From the NCBI RefSeq assembly GCF_018130955.1, contig NZ_JAFCJM010000001.1, positions 186,001 to 250,000 of the forward strand: a stretch of 64,000 nt of DNA, given 5' to 3'. Each line of letters opens with the position of its first letter. Position 1 is the stretch's first letter. Below, piece by piece: positions 44,430 through 53,061 of the stretch. The translations under genes were made by a program, and so were the position numbers. The notes under the pieces are model-generated. The model was not told the DNA's origin and made no database searches. It saw only the letters and a program-made list of their open reading frames with translations. The DNA comes from Bradyrhizobium liaoningense. GTDB taxonomy: Bacteria > Pseudomonadota > Alphaproteobacteria > Rhizobiales > Xanthobacteraceae.

Positions 44430-46241
44430 ATGCCCGTCCGCCAGCTACCTGAGCAAGTCGTCAACCGCATCGCCGCCGGCGAGGTGGTCGAGCGACCGGC
44501 CAGCGTGGTCAAGGAGCTCGTGGAGAACGCGATCGATGCCGGCGCAAGCCGGATCGACGTCTTCACCGACGGCGGCGGCCGGCGGCGGATCGGCATCACC
44601 GACGACGGCAGCGGCATGACCGCAAAGGACCTCGCGCTTGCGGTCGAGCGCCATGCCACCTCCAAGCTCGACGACGAGGATCTCCTGCAAATCCGCACGC
44701 TGGGATTCCGCGGCGAGGCGCTGCCGTCGATCGGATCGGTGGCGCGGCTTGCCATCACCACGCGCCATGCCAGCGAGCCGCATGCCTGGGCGCTCACGGT
44801 CGAGGGCGGCCAGAAATCCGAGATCATGCCGGCCGCGCTCGCGCACGGCACCCGCGTCGAGGTCAATGATCTCTTCTACGCAACGCCGGCGCGGCTGAAA
44901 TTCCTCAAGACCGATCGCACCGAGGCCGAGGCGATCCGCGAAGTGGTGCGGCGCCTTGCGATGGCGCGACCCGACATCGCCTTCACGCTCGCGGGCGAGG
45001 AGCGCGCGCCGGTGACCTGGGCGGCGGCGCTGCCGGGCGCAGCCGGACGGCTGACGCGGCTCGGCGACATCCTGGGCGCGGAGTTTCGCAGCCACGCCAT
45101 CGAGGTGCATTCCGAGCGCGACGGCGTCGTGGTGGCCGGCTATGCCGCGGCCCCCGCGCTGACCAAGGCGAACGCGCTCGGCCAGTATCTCTTCGTCAAC
45201 GGCCGTCCGGTGCGCGACAAGCTGATTTTGGGCGCGGTGCGCGCGGCCTATTCCGATTATCTGCCGCGCGACCGCCATCCGGTGCTGGCGCTGTTCGTCA
45301 CGCTCGATCCGCGCGAGGTCGACGCCAACGTGCATCCGGCCAAGACCGAGGTGCGCTTCCGCAACGCCGGCCTGGTGCGCGCGCTGATCGTGCACGGGCT
45401 GAAGGAGGCCCTTGCACGCGAGGGCCGCCGCACCGCGGCCAATAGCGGCAGCGCGGCGATCTCGTCGTTCCGGCCGGCCTTTGCGCCGCGCCCCGGCAAT
45501 TGGGATTGGCGCAGCTCGCCGGCCTTCCCGTCGGCGCCACAACCGTCCTTCGAGGGCGCAGCCGCGCCTGCCTTCGCCGAGCGCGCGCAGGCGACCTTCG
45601 ACGTCGGCGCCCCGACCGCGGATGTGCGCTTCGAGGCGCAGCCGGTCGGCGATCTCGTCGATCGCCCGCTGGGTGCGGCGCGCACGCAGATCCACGAGAC
45701 CTATATCGTGTCGCAGACTCGCGACGGGCTGATCATCGTCGACCAGCATGCCGCGCATGAGCGCATCGTCTATGAACGATTGAAAGCCTCACTCGCCAAG
45801 AACGGCGTGCAGCGGCAGATTTTGCTGATCCCCGAGATCGTCGAGATGGACGAGGCGACCGTCGAGCGGCTTCTTGCACGAAGCGACGAGCTCGCCTCCT
45901 TCGGGCTTGCGATCGAATCCTTCGGTCCCGGCGCGGTCGCGGTGCGCGAGACGCCGTCGCTGCTCGGCAAGACCAATGCCGGCGGCCTGCTCCGCGATCT
46001 CGCCGAGCACATGGCCGAATGGGACGAGGCGCTGCCGCTGGAGCGCCGCCTGATGCACGTCGCCGCCACCATGGCCTGCCACGGCTCGGTGCGCGCGGGA
46101 CGCAGGCTCAAGCCCGAAGAGATGAACGCACTGCTCCGCGAGATGGAGGAGACGCCGAACTCCGGCCAGTGCAACCACGGCCGGCCGACCTATGTCGAAT
46201 TGAAGCTCGCCGACGTCGAAAAGCTGTTCGGGCGGCGATGA
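44430..46241 (+). CDS. mutL: DNA mismatch repair protein MutL
   Basis: A 603-residue protein that links mismatch recognition by MutS to strand incision. The N-terminal GHKL ATPase has ENAIDAGAS, DDGSGM and TLGFRGEALPSI. The C-terminal domain has the endonuclease motif DQHAAHERIVYE (D-Q-H-A-x2-E-x4-E) and later ACHGSVRAGRRL and GQCNHGRPT, so this MutL is predicted to be a nuclease, unlike the E. coli protein. The linker is about 120 residues. The ATG at 44430 begins MPVRQLPEQVVNRIAAGEV, the standard start. Confidence 0.95.
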   Translation: MPVRQLPEQVVNRIAAGEVVERPASVVKELVENAIDAGASRIDVFTDGGGRRRIGITDDGSGMTAKDLALAVERHATSKLDDEDLLQIRTLGFRGEALPSIGSVARLAITTRHASEPHAWALTVEGGQKSEIMPAALAHGTRVEVNDLFYATPARLKFLKTDRTEAEAIREVVRRLAMARPDIAFTLAGEERAPVTWAAALPGAAGRLTRLGDILGAEFRSHAIEVHSERDGVVVAGYAAAPALTKANALGQYLFVNGRPVRDKLILGAVRAAYSDYLPRDRHPVLALFVTLDPREVDANVHPAKTEVRFRNAGLVRALIVHGLKEALAREGRRTAANSGSAAISSFRPAFAPRPGNWDWRSSPAFPSAPQPSFEGAAAPAFAERAQATFDVGAPTADVRFEAQPVGDLVDRPLGAARTQIHETYIVSQTRDGLIIVDQHAAHERIVYERLKASLAKNGVQRQILLIPEIVEMDEATVERLLARSDELASFGLAIESFGPGAVAVRETPSLLGKTNAGGLLRDLAEHMAEWDEALPLERRLMHVAATMACHGSVRAGRRLKPEEMNALLREMEETPNSGQCNHGRPTYVELKLADVEKLFGRR

Positions 46242-46379
46242 GCCACCGTCGATCAAAAGTGTCGAAAACAACCCCATGCAAAGTAGACGGCGATTTCGGG
46301 CGCGATGCGCGGCGGGTATGCCGAAATCATTGATGGCTCGCGACAAATCGGCGGAATGGCGCGATTGGCGTCGCGCACA

Positions 46380-46934
46380 TCAGGATTTCCTCAAAAATAC
46401 GAATTCCGTGTCGTCATAGGCGCGGCGTTCGAGCTCCTCGAAGCCATCGGGCGCTGCGAACTGCGCCGCTTTGGCTTCCTCCACCACGAGCAGCGCGCCG
46501 GGCGTGAGCCAACCGCCGTCGCGCAATGAGACCAGCGCCTTTTCGGAAAAACCCTTGCCATAGGGCGGGTCGAGGAACACCAGCGAGAATGGCTCGACCG
46601 GATGCGCTGGGCCGAGATCGGTGGCGTCGCGGCGGTACACCTTGGTCACACCGCCCAAGCCGAGGACCTCGACATTGTTGCGCAGGAGCGCGCGGGCTTC
46701 CGCGCCGTTGTCGACGAACAGCGTGAATTTCGCGCCGCGCGAGGCCGCCTCGATGCCGAGCGCGCCGGTGCCGGCGAAGAGATCGAGCACGCGCGCATCT
46801 TGGATCGGATCCTCATAGGCGTGCACGAGGATGTTGAACACGGACTCGCGCAGGCGATCCGCGGTCGGGCGGATATCGCGCGAGGACGGCGAGGCCAGAT
46901 TGCGCCCCTTCAATCGACCGCCGACGACGCGCAT
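46380..46934 (-). CDS. rsmD: 16S rRNA (guanine(966)-N2)-methyltransferase
   Basis: A 184-residue methyltransferase. MRVVGGRLKGRNLASPSS is the family start, RPTADRLRESVFNIL follows, VLDLFAGTGALGIEAASRGA is the SAM loop and FLDPPYGKG the catalytic DPPY motif. It methylates G966 of 16S rRNA. Its start is one base after the rluB stop, so two RNA-modifying enzymes share a transcript. Confidence 0.94.
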   Translation of the reverse strand: MRVVGGRLKGRNLASPSSRDIRPTADRLRESVFNILVHAYEDPIQDARVLDLFAGTGALGIEAASRGAKFTLFVDNGAEARALLRNNVEVLGLGGVTKVYRRDATDLGPAHPVEPFSLVFLDPPYGKGFSEKALVSLRDGGWLTPGALLVVEEAKAAQFAAPDGFEELERRAYDDTEFVFLRKS

Positions 46935-46935
46935 C

Positions 46936-48990
46936 TCAGTCCTGCTCGTCCCGCGGCGTCAGATCGCGCTTGCCGTGGTAGCCGCGCTTGGGACGGCGCG
47001 GCGGGCCGTAGCCATTGGCCTCGAGCTCGTTGCGCTCGCGCGCCTCCTCGCTGCCGGTGCGCTGCACCAGCACGCGGCGGCCCTTGCGGTCGTTGATCAC
47101 GGCCCGCTTCATCGGCTTCTTCTCGTGCGATGCGGCATCGTCGCGCGATGCCGATTTCGACGGCACGTCGAACTCGGCGCCGGATTGCGCGATGATCTTG
47201 TCGCCGAGCTGCTCGCGCAGCACCCGCGAGCGGATCTCGTCGACCTGCCCTTCCGGAATCTCGCCGAGCTGGAACGGGCCGTAGGACACGCGGATCAGCC
47301 GGTTCACCTCGAGCCCGAGATGGGCGAGCACGTTGCGCACCTCGCGGTTCTTGCCCTCGCGGATCGCGAACACCAGCCAGACGTTGGCGCCCTGGTCGCG
47401 TTCCAGCGTCGCATCGATCGGACCGTATTTGACGCCCTCGACCTCGATGCCGTTCTTCAGCTGGTCGAGCTGCGCCTGCGTCACCTCGCCATGGGCGCGG
47501 ACGCGGTAGCGGCGCAGCCAGCCGGTGTCGGGCAGTTCGAGCGTGCGTGCCAGGCCACCGTCATTGGTGAGCAGCAGCAGGCCCTCGGTGTTGAAGTCGA
47601 GCCGGCCGATCGAGATCAGCCGCGGCAGGCCCTCGGGCAGATTGTCGAACACGGTCGGACGCCCCTCGGGGTCGTCATGCGTCGTCATCAGGCCGCGCGG
47701 CTTGTGATAGAGGAACAGCCGCGTGCGCTCGCGCGGCGGCAACGGCTTGCCGTCGACGGCGACGACATCGTTTGGCGTCACGTCGAGCGCCGGCGAGTTG
47801 ATGACGCGGCCGTTGACGGTGACGCGGCCCTGCGTGACCATCTCCTCGGCATCGCGCCGCGAGGCCAGGCCTGCGCGCGCCAGCACTTTTGCGATGCGCT
47901 CGCCGGCCTTCTTCGGCTTCGGCTCCTCGTCGCGCCTTGGGCGCCGATCGAAATCACGTTCGCGCTCGCGATAGGCACCGCGGCCGCCGAAAGCCGGACG
48001 CTTGGCAAAAACCCTGCTGTCGTCCTCGTTGTCACGACGCGGGCGGTCGGAGAAGCGGCCCTCGCTGCGCGGATGCTCGTGCCAATCGCTGCGGCCTTCC
48101 GACCGCTCGCGCGGACGATCGAATTTCGGGCGACCGCCAGACTCGCCGTCGCGATCGCGATGAGAACGCTCAAATTTTGGACGATCGAACTTCGGACGAT
48201 CAAATTTGGGACGATCGGATTTGGACCGGTCGAATTTCGGCCGGTCGCGAAACGGGCGATCGCCCGAGGCACGATCGTCGCGCGAGCGCGAGAAGCGCGG
48301 GCGCTCGTCGCCACCGCGATCATCGCGGGGCCGGGCGTCGCGCCGTTGCCAGGGCTTTTCGTCGCCGCGATCCCTGCCCTCGAAGTCACGCCTCGGCTTG
48401 CGATCACTGAAGTCGCGGCGCGGCCCGCGCTCGTCCCGGTCGCGCGAGAATTTGCGGTCATCGCCGAACTTGCGGTCGGACCGCTCACCACGCGGCGTAT
48501 AGGGCCGCTTGTCGCCGAACTTCTTGTCGCCAAATCTGCCGGCGGGGCGGGACTCGTCGCGATCCCTGCTGCGCGGCGGACGGTCGTCACGACCGTAGGA
48601 CGGACGCTCCCCGCGCGGCTTGAAGGAACGCTTCTCGCCGTCGCGGGACGAGCGATCGGCAAAGGACCGCTCCCCGCGCGGCCTGTCGTCGCGGTTGAAA
48701 TTCGACCGATCGCCGCGCGGCTTGAACGGCCGGTCGCCGCGATCCTCGCGCGGCCGGTCGTCACGATTGAACCTGGGACGGTCATTGTCGCGGCGTGGGG
48801 CACCCTCGTCACGGCTGCGGAACGGACGGCCTTCGCGCTTGCCGGCGAACGGACGCTTGTCGCCATCGTCCTTGCCGCCAAAGCCACGCTTGGCGAATTT
48901 CTTGTCGGGGCCGCGCGGCTTGCCGGAGCGGCCTTTGGATGGGCCCCGGCCGCGCGGGGAATCGTTGTCTTTGTCGTTGTCGCGGGGCAT
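46936..48990 (-). CDS. rluB: 23S rRNA pseudouridine synthase B with long R/D/G-rich N-terminus
   Basis: A 684-residue protein. Residues from about 363 to the end are a normal RluB: S4 RNA-binding domain (GERIAKVLARAGLASRRDAEE) and the RsuA/RluB catalytic domain with the Asp in ISIGRLDFNTEGLLLL (about residue 465). Residues 1-362 are an extremely charged Arg/Asp/Gly/Phe-rich tail with units such as DRPKFDRPKFER. It is more than twice the E. coli length. Such tails are seen in alphaproteobacterial RluB and probably bind RNA. The ATG at 48990 is chosen because an ATG 12 codons upstream adds no conserved sequence. Confidence 0.9.
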   Translation of the reverse strand: MPRDNDKDNDSPRGRGPSKGRSGKPRGPDKKFAKRGFGGKDDGDKRPFAGKREGRPFRSRDEGAPRRDNDRPRFNRDDRPREDRGDRPFKPRGDRSNFNRDDRPRGERSFADRSSRDGEKRSFKPRGERPSYGRDDRPPRSRDRDESRPAGRFGDKKFGDKRPYTPRGERSDRKFGDDRKFSRDRDERGPRRDFSDRKPRRDFEGRDRGDEKPWQRRDARPRDDRGGDERPRFSRSRDDRASGDRPFRDRPKFDRSKSDRPKFDRPKFDRPKFERSHRDRDGESGGRPKFDRPRERSEGRSDWHEHPRSEGRFSDRPRRDNEDDSRVFAKRPAFGGRGAYRERERDFDRRPRRDEEPKPKKAGERIAKVLARAGLASRRDAEEMVTQGRVTVNGRVINSPALDVTPNDVVAVDGKPLPPRERTRLFLYHKPRGLMTTHDDPEGRPTVFDNLPEGLPRLISIGRLDFNTEGLLLLTNDGGLARTLELPDTGWLRRYRVRAHGEVTQAQLDQLKNGIEVEGVKYGPIDATLERDQGANVWLVFAIREGKNREVRNVLAHLGLEVNRLIRVSYGPFQLGEIPEGQVDEIRSRVLREQLGDKIIAQSGAEFDVPSKSASRDDAASHEKKPMKRAVINDRKGRRVLVQRTGSEEARERNELEANGYGPPRRPKRGYHGKRDLTPRDEQD
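48171..48247. repeat. 15-base tandem repeats inside rluB
   Basis: About five copies of a 15-base unit (consensus TTYGGACGATCRAA plus one base on plus) encode a repeated five-residue block, roughly KFDRP/KFDRS, in the RluB tail. Copies differ at a few bases, so the array is old enough to have drifted, but tract length could still vary between strains. Confidence 0.75.
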
Positions 48991-49111
48991 TAGAAAATCT
49001 CGTTTGCGGCCGGGCCAAAAGGGCATTGTGCGCGCTCGTTTCGAGCCGCATGCTCAGGCAAAACCGGTATCCACTCTTGCTGAAGGCGCAGCTACTAGCA
49101 GGTTTCCTGGG

Positions 49112-49570
49112 ATGATACGAGGCAAGACTGCCCCTTCTTTCATGGATTTGGCGCTCAAAACCGCCGAAAACGCCGGAAAATCGGGCGAAGTTCCGATCGG
49201 ATGCGTGGTCGTCCGGGATTATGAGGTCATCGCCACGGCCGCCAACCGGACCCTGACCGACCACGACCCCACGGCCCATGCCGAGATCGTCGCGCTTCGG
49301 GAGGCCGCCAACAAGATCGGCAGCGAGCGCCTGGTCGACTGCGACCTCTACGTGACCCTCGAACCCTGCACCATGTGTGCAGGCGCGATCTCCTTTGCAA
49401 GGATCCGCCGGCTTTATTACGGCGCGGCCGACCCCAAGGGCGGTGCGGTCGAGTCAGGCGTGCGCTTCTTTGCCTCGCCGACGTGCCACCACGCGCCCGA
49501 GGTTTACTCGGCGGTCGGCGAGAGCGAGGCGGCGCGGTTGCTGCGGGAGTTTTTTCGGGAGCGAAGGTAG
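49112..49570 (+). CDS. tadA: tRNA adenosine(34) deaminase
   Basis: A 152-residue deaminase that makes inosine at the wobble position of tRNA-Arg(ACG). Zinc ligands and the proton shuttle are in TAHAEIVAL and EPCTMCAGAI. VESGVRFFASPTCHHAPEV fits TadA of rhizobia. Two ATGs are possible: 49112, or 49142, which starts at MDLALKTAENAG where the conserved domain begins. It is divergent from rluB with 121 bases between the starts. Confidence 0.92.
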   Translation: MIRGKTAPSFMDLALKTAENAGKSGEVPIGCVVVRDYEVIATAANRTLTDHDPTAHAEIVALREAANKIGSERLVDCDLYVTLEPCTMCAGAISFARIRRLYYGAADPKGGAVESGVRFFASPTCHHAPEVYSAVGESEAARLLREFFRERR

Positions 49571-49581
49571 GTCTCTCCTCC

Positions 49582-49659
49582 GTCATTGCGAGCGCAGCGG
49601 AGCAATCCAGAATCTTTCCGGGGAGAGACTCTGGATTGCTCCGCTGCGCTCGCAATGAC
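49582..49659. repeat. perfect 29-base inverted repeat (GTCATTGCGAGCG type)
   Basis: Arms 49582-49610 and 49631-49659 are exact reverse complements of 29 bases, starting GTCATTGCGAGCGCAGCGGA, with a 20-base loop; an A-T pair extends it to 30. It lies between the convergent tadA and dehalogenase genes. The type is a common dispersed element in Bradyrhizobium. As RNA it would form a very stable stem. Confidence 0.8.
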
Positions 49660-49667
49660 CGTAGGAC

Positions 49668-50570
49668 TCAGGCCGAGAAGAAATCTCGCAGCGCCTTCGC
49701 GGTGACGTCAGGGTTCTCTTCCGTCAGGAAGTGCCCGGAATCGACGGCCATGCCCTCGACATCGGTGGCCCATTGCTTCCAGGTGTCGAGCGGCGTGGCC
49801 GCGGCCTGCGCGACGCCGGCGTTGCCCCACAGCGCCAGCATCGGGATGGTGATCTTCTTGCCGGCCTCGAAATCCGCCTTGTCGAGTTCGTAATCGAAAT
49901 AGGCGCCGGCGCGATAATCCTCGCACATCGCATGGATGCGTGCGGGATCGCGAAACGGGGCGATGTAATGCTCGAGCGCGCGCTTGTCGATCGCATCTAG
50001 CGTCTTCGATTTGGTCTGGCTTGCCATCTTGAAGCGCAGGAAGAATTCGCCGTTGCCCGAGATCAGCGTCTCCGGCAGCGGATAGGGCTGCGCCAGAAAC
50101 GTCCAGTGATAGATTTTCAGCGCATAGGCGCGGTTCATCCGTTCCCAGTAGTCATAGGTCGGCAAGATATCGAGCACGGCGAGGCGCGAGAGGCGGCCGG
50201 GATGATCGAGCGCGAGGCGGTAGGCGACGCGGCCGCCGCGGTCGTGGCCGGCGAGCGCGAAATGCACGTGGCCGAGGCTTTCCATTGCCTCGACCATGGC
50301 CTGCGCCATCGCGCGCTTCGAGTAAGGCAGATGCTGCGCATCGCTGTCGGACATGTCGGACCAGCCGTAGCCCGGCAGGTCGGCGATGATCAGCGTGAAC
50401 TTGTCGGCCAGTTGCGGCGCCACGCGATGCCACATCACATGCGTCTCGGAGAAGCCGTGCAGCAAGAGAAGCGGCGGCCCCTTGCCGCCGACGCGCGCGA
50501 AGATGCGCCCCGACGAGGTGTTGATCCATTCGGAGGAAAAGCCCTGGTAGAGGTCGGCGAGATCGGACAT
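49668..50570 (-). CDS. fluoroacetate/haloacetate dehalogenase
   Basis: A 300-residue alpha/beta hydrolase. Counting from MSDLADLY, every catalytic residue of the Rhodopseudomonas palustris fluoroacetate dehalogenase RPA1163 falls at the same number: nucleophile Asp110 (AGHDRGGR), Arg111 and Arg114 (carboxylate binding), Asp134, halide pocket His155-Trp156-Tyr219 ([14 protein letters not shown]) and His280 (DSGHF). It should hydrolyse fluoroacetate or chloroacetate to glycolate in the cytoplasm. The ATG at 50570 is supported by this match. Repeats flank the gene on both sides. Confidence 0.88.
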   Translation of the reverse strand: MSDLADLYQGFSSEWINTSSGRIFARVGGKGPPLLLLHGFSETHVMWHRVAPQLADKFTLIIADLPGYGWSDMSDSDAQHLPYSKRAMAQAMVEAMESLGHVHFALAGHDRGGRVAYRLALDHPGRLSRLAVLDILPTYDYWERMNRAYALKIYHWTFLAQPYPLPETLISGNGEFFLRFKMASQTKSKTLDAIDKRALEHYIAPFRDPARIHAMCEDYRAGAYFDYELDKADFEAGKKITIPMLALWGNAGVAQAAATPLDTWKQWATDVEGMAVDSGHFLTEENPDVTAKALRDFFSA

Positions 50571-50589
50571 TGCGTCTATCCTCTTGCTC

Positions 50590-50699
50590 GTCATTCCGGG
50601 GCGATGCGAAGCATCGAACCCGGAATCTCGAGATGGGGAGCATCTCGAGCCAGACAACCTCGAGATTCCGGATCGGCGCTACGCGCCGTCCGGAATGAC
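50590..50699. repeat. palindromic intergenic repeat (GTCATTCCGGG type)
   Basis: It starts GTCATTCCGGGGCGATGCGA and ends GTCCGGAATGAC, with inner CTCGAGAT/ATCTCGAG dyads and a GGCGC-TAC-GCGCC stem. It shares ACCCGGAATCTCGAGAT with the unit at 20119-20220. It lies between the purD end and the dehalogenase start. Confidence 0.65.
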
Positions 50700-50705
50700 C
50701 GATTA

Positions 50706-51989
50706 TCAGCCCTTCGCCTTCTCCGCTTCCACCGCCTGCCAGCCGATGTCACGGCGGCAAAAACCGTCTGGCCAGTTGATGCGGTCGACCGCCTGATAGG
50801 CGCGCGATTGCGCCTCCGTCACGGTCTTGCCGAGCGCGCAGACATTGAGCACGCGGCCGCCATTGGCGAGGATCGCGCCGTCCTTCGCGATGGTGCCGGC
50901 ATGGAAGATCTCGGCGCCCTCGACCTTGGCCGCTTCATCGAGCCCCTCGATGCGCGTGCCCTTCTGGTAGTCGCCGGGATAACCCTTGGCCGCCATGACA
51001 ACCGTGAGCGCGGGCTCCGGATACCAGCGCAGGTCGAAATGCTGCAACTGTCCGTCGCAGGCCGCGAGCAACGCCGGCACGATGTCCGACATCATGCGTA
51101 TCATCAGCACCTGACACTCGGGATCGCCGAAGCGGACGTTGAACTCGAACAGCTTTGGGCCCTGCGTCGTCAGCATGATGCCGGCATAGAGCACGCCGCG
51201 GAACGGCGTGCCGCGCTGCTTCATGCCGGTGACCGTCGGCAGGATGATTTTTGCCATGATCGCGTCGTGGATCGCCGGCGTCACCAGCGGCGTCGGCGAA
51301 TAGGCGCCCATGCCGCCGGTGTTCGGACCGACGTCATGGTCGAACACGCGCTTGTGGTCTTGGGCGGTGGCGAGCGGAATGGCGGTTTCGCCGTCGCACA
51401 GCGCAAAGAAGCTGATCTCGCGGCCGGGCAAAAATTCCTCGATCACGACCTCGGCGCCGGCGTCGCCAAAGGTGCCGTCGAACATCATGGCGATGGCGTC
51501 TTCCGCCTCGCGCATGGTCTTTGCGACCACCACGCCCTTGCCTGCGGCAAGGCCATCGGCCTTGACCACGATCGGGGCGCCTTGCGTGTGGATATAGGCG
51601 AGCGCATCGGGGGCGTTGGTGAAGCGCTTGTAGGCCCCGGTCGGAATACCGAACTCGGTGCACAGCGCCTTGGTAAAACCCTTGGAGCTTTCGAGCTGGG
51701 CGGCCGCCTTGCTCGGGCCGAACGCCTTGATGCCGGCGGCCGCGAGATCGTCGACGATCCCGGCGGCGAGCGGCGTCTCGGGGCCGACCACCACGAGCTC
51801 GACCGCGTTCTTCTTGCAGAAGTCGATCACCGCGGCGTGGTCGGCGATATCGAGCGCCACGCATTCGGCCTCGCGCGCCATGCCGGCATTGCCGGGCGCG
51901 CACCAGAATTTGGTCACCAGAGGGGAGCCGGCGATCTTCCACGCGAGGGCATGTTCGCGGCCGCCGGAACCGAGCAGGAGAATGTGCAT
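50706..51989 (-). CDS. purD: phosphoribosylamine-glycine ligase (GAR synthetase)
   Basis: A 427-residue ATP-grasp enzyme, second step of purine synthesis. [65 protein letters not shown] and [11 protein letters not shown] are all in order. The length is standard. The ATG at 51989 is chosen as the exact family start; 14 more codons upstream are open. It appears monocistronic, with repeats on both sides. Confidence 0.95.
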   Translation of the reverse strand: MHILLLGSGGREHALAWKIAGSPLVTKFWCAPGNAGMAREAECVALDIADHAAVIDFCKKNAVELVVVGPETPLAAGIVDDLAAAGIKAFGPSKAAAQLESSKGFTKALCTEFGIPTGAYKRFTNAPDALAYIHTQGAPIVVKADGLAAGKGVVVAKTMREAEDAIAMMFDGTFGDAGAEVVIEEFLPGREISFFALCDGETAIPLATAQDHKRVFDHDVGPNTGGMGAYSPTPLVTPAIHDAIMAKIILPTVTGMKQRGTPFRGVLYAGIMLTTQGPKLFEFNVRFGDPECQVLMIRMMSDIVPALLAACDGQLQHFDLRWYPEPALTVVMAAKGYPGDYQKGTRIEGLDEAAKVEGAEIFHAGTIAKDGAILANGGRVLNVCALGKTVTEAQSRAYQAVDRINWPDGFCRRDIGWQAVEAEKAKG

Positions 51990-52089
51990 AAGAGGCTCGA
52001 AATGAGGAGATGTTGGACGCGTCGGTCGCACGAATCCGGGCGCGTCTCAAGGGGTGTCTGCCCCGAACTCCCCGTCATTCGATTTTCCC

Positions 52090-52195
52090 GTCATTCCGGG
52101 GCGCGCCTCTTGGCGCGAGCCCGGAATCCATCGGGCCACAGCGTTGGTGGAGCAATGGATTCCGGGCTCGTCGCTTTGCGTCGCCCCGGAATGAC
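52090..52195. repeat. palindromic intergenic repeat (GTCATTCCGGG type)
   Basis: It begins GTCATTCCGGGGCGCGCCTC and ends CGCCCCGGAATGAC, with the inner pair CCCGGAATCCAT / ATGGATTCCGGG. A fragment CCGTCATTC sits just upstream at 52072-52080. It is the third copy of this family in the window, between purD and the winged-helix gene. Confidence 0.65.
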
Positions 52196-52202
52196 AGGCG
52201 GG

Positions 52203-52502
52203 TCAACCCTGCTTTCCCGCGATGATCTCCTGCAGCGTCGCCACATGCCGCGCAAATGCGCCGCGCCCGGCCGCGGTGGCGGTCACCGTGGTCTGCGGCT
52301 TCTTGCCGACAAAAGCCTTCTCCACCGACACGTAGCCGGCCTTCGCCAGCGTCTCGATATGGGCGCCGAGATTACCGTCGGTGGCGCCGGTCAGCTTTTT
52401 CAGCCTTGAAAACTCCAGCCCGGCCGTCGCCGGCAGCGCGTTCAGGGCTGCCATGATCTTCAGCCGCAGCGGCTGATGGATGATGTCGTCGAGCTCTGCC
52501 AT
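52203..52502 (-). CDS. winged-helix transcriptional regulator
   Basis: A 99-residue DNA-binding protein of the HTH_27 winged-helix type: IIHQPLRLKIMAALNALP, LEFSRLKKLTGATDGNLGAH (recognition helix) and LAKAGYVSVEKAFVGKKP leading into the wing TTVTATAAGRGAF. It has no sensor domain. It is the last gene of a three-gene unit, 4 bases after the membrane protein gene, and probably controls that unit through the dyads at 54096-54124. Confidence 0.82.
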   Translation of the reverse strand: MAELDDIIHQPLRLKIMAALNALPATAGLEFSRLKKLTGATDGNLGAHIETLAKAGYVSVEKAFVGKKPQTTVTATAAGRGAFARHVATLQEIIAGKQG

Positions 52503-52506
52503 CGCG

Positions 52507-53061
52507 CTAGATCCGCCGCATCCAGAGCCCGCCGAGGATCAGGCCGCCGCCATTGACGAAGGCCATCCACAGCGGAAAGGCCTCGCCGATGTAGAAGAAG
52601 CCGATCAGCGTCAGCGCGGAGATGCCGAGACCGATCGCCACGAAGGCATAGCCGAACCACAGGCCCGCCATCGTGTAGAACAGCATGAAGTAGATCGGCC
52701 AGAACGTTCCCAACTGGCGCGGACCGAAATGGGCGATGACATTGGTACAGAGATAGCCGAAGGCAAAGAACAGCACGAACATCAGGATCATCCTGATGCC
52801 GATGCCGGCACCCTTGGGGTGGCTCGGCGGATTGAAGACGCGGAGCGCAACCAGACCGCCGACGCCCAGGATATCCGTGGCGGGCCAGACGTAGACGGCA
52901 TACATCGGCCAGAGCCAGGTCACGAGATTGGCGGCGAACACCAGGACGCCCCACCAGACGGCCGCGATGCTCGCGAGCTCGTAGAGCTGCGATTGCTTCA
53001 CGCGCTGGACGATATCGTCGATATCGGCCAGCGCCGCAGAGGCCTCCTTACTGTCGATCAT
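52507..53061 (-). CDS. multi-pass membrane protein, unknown function
   Basis: A 184-residue protein with a short soluble N-terminus (MIDSKEASAALADIDDIVQR) and six hydrophobic helices from about residue 30. The pairing with a HTH_27 regulator downstream is frequent in proteobacteria; such membrane partners have no known function. The ATG at 53061 overlaps the hydrolase stop by 4 bases. The frame is open further upstream but lies within the hydrolase gene. Confidence 0.78.
   Translation of the reverse strand: MIDSKEASAALADIDDIVQRVKQSQLYELASIAAVWWGVLVFAANLVTWLWPMYAVYVWPATDILGVGGLVALRVFNPPSHPKGAGIGIRMILMFVLFFAFGYLCTNVIAHFGPRQLGTFWPIYFMLFYTMAGLWFGYAFVAIGLGISALTLIGFFYIGEAFPLWMAFVNGGGLILGGLWMRRI

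Noticed and set aside
48171..48247. CRISPR-like regular repeats
   Set aside because: The units are contiguous 15-base coding repeats without spacers inside rluB.
46831..48993. A 720-codon open frame on plus opposite rluB
   Set aside because: It is the mirror of the repeat-rich, GC-biased rluB coding sequence; its translation is Ala/Arg-rich with no domain or start context.
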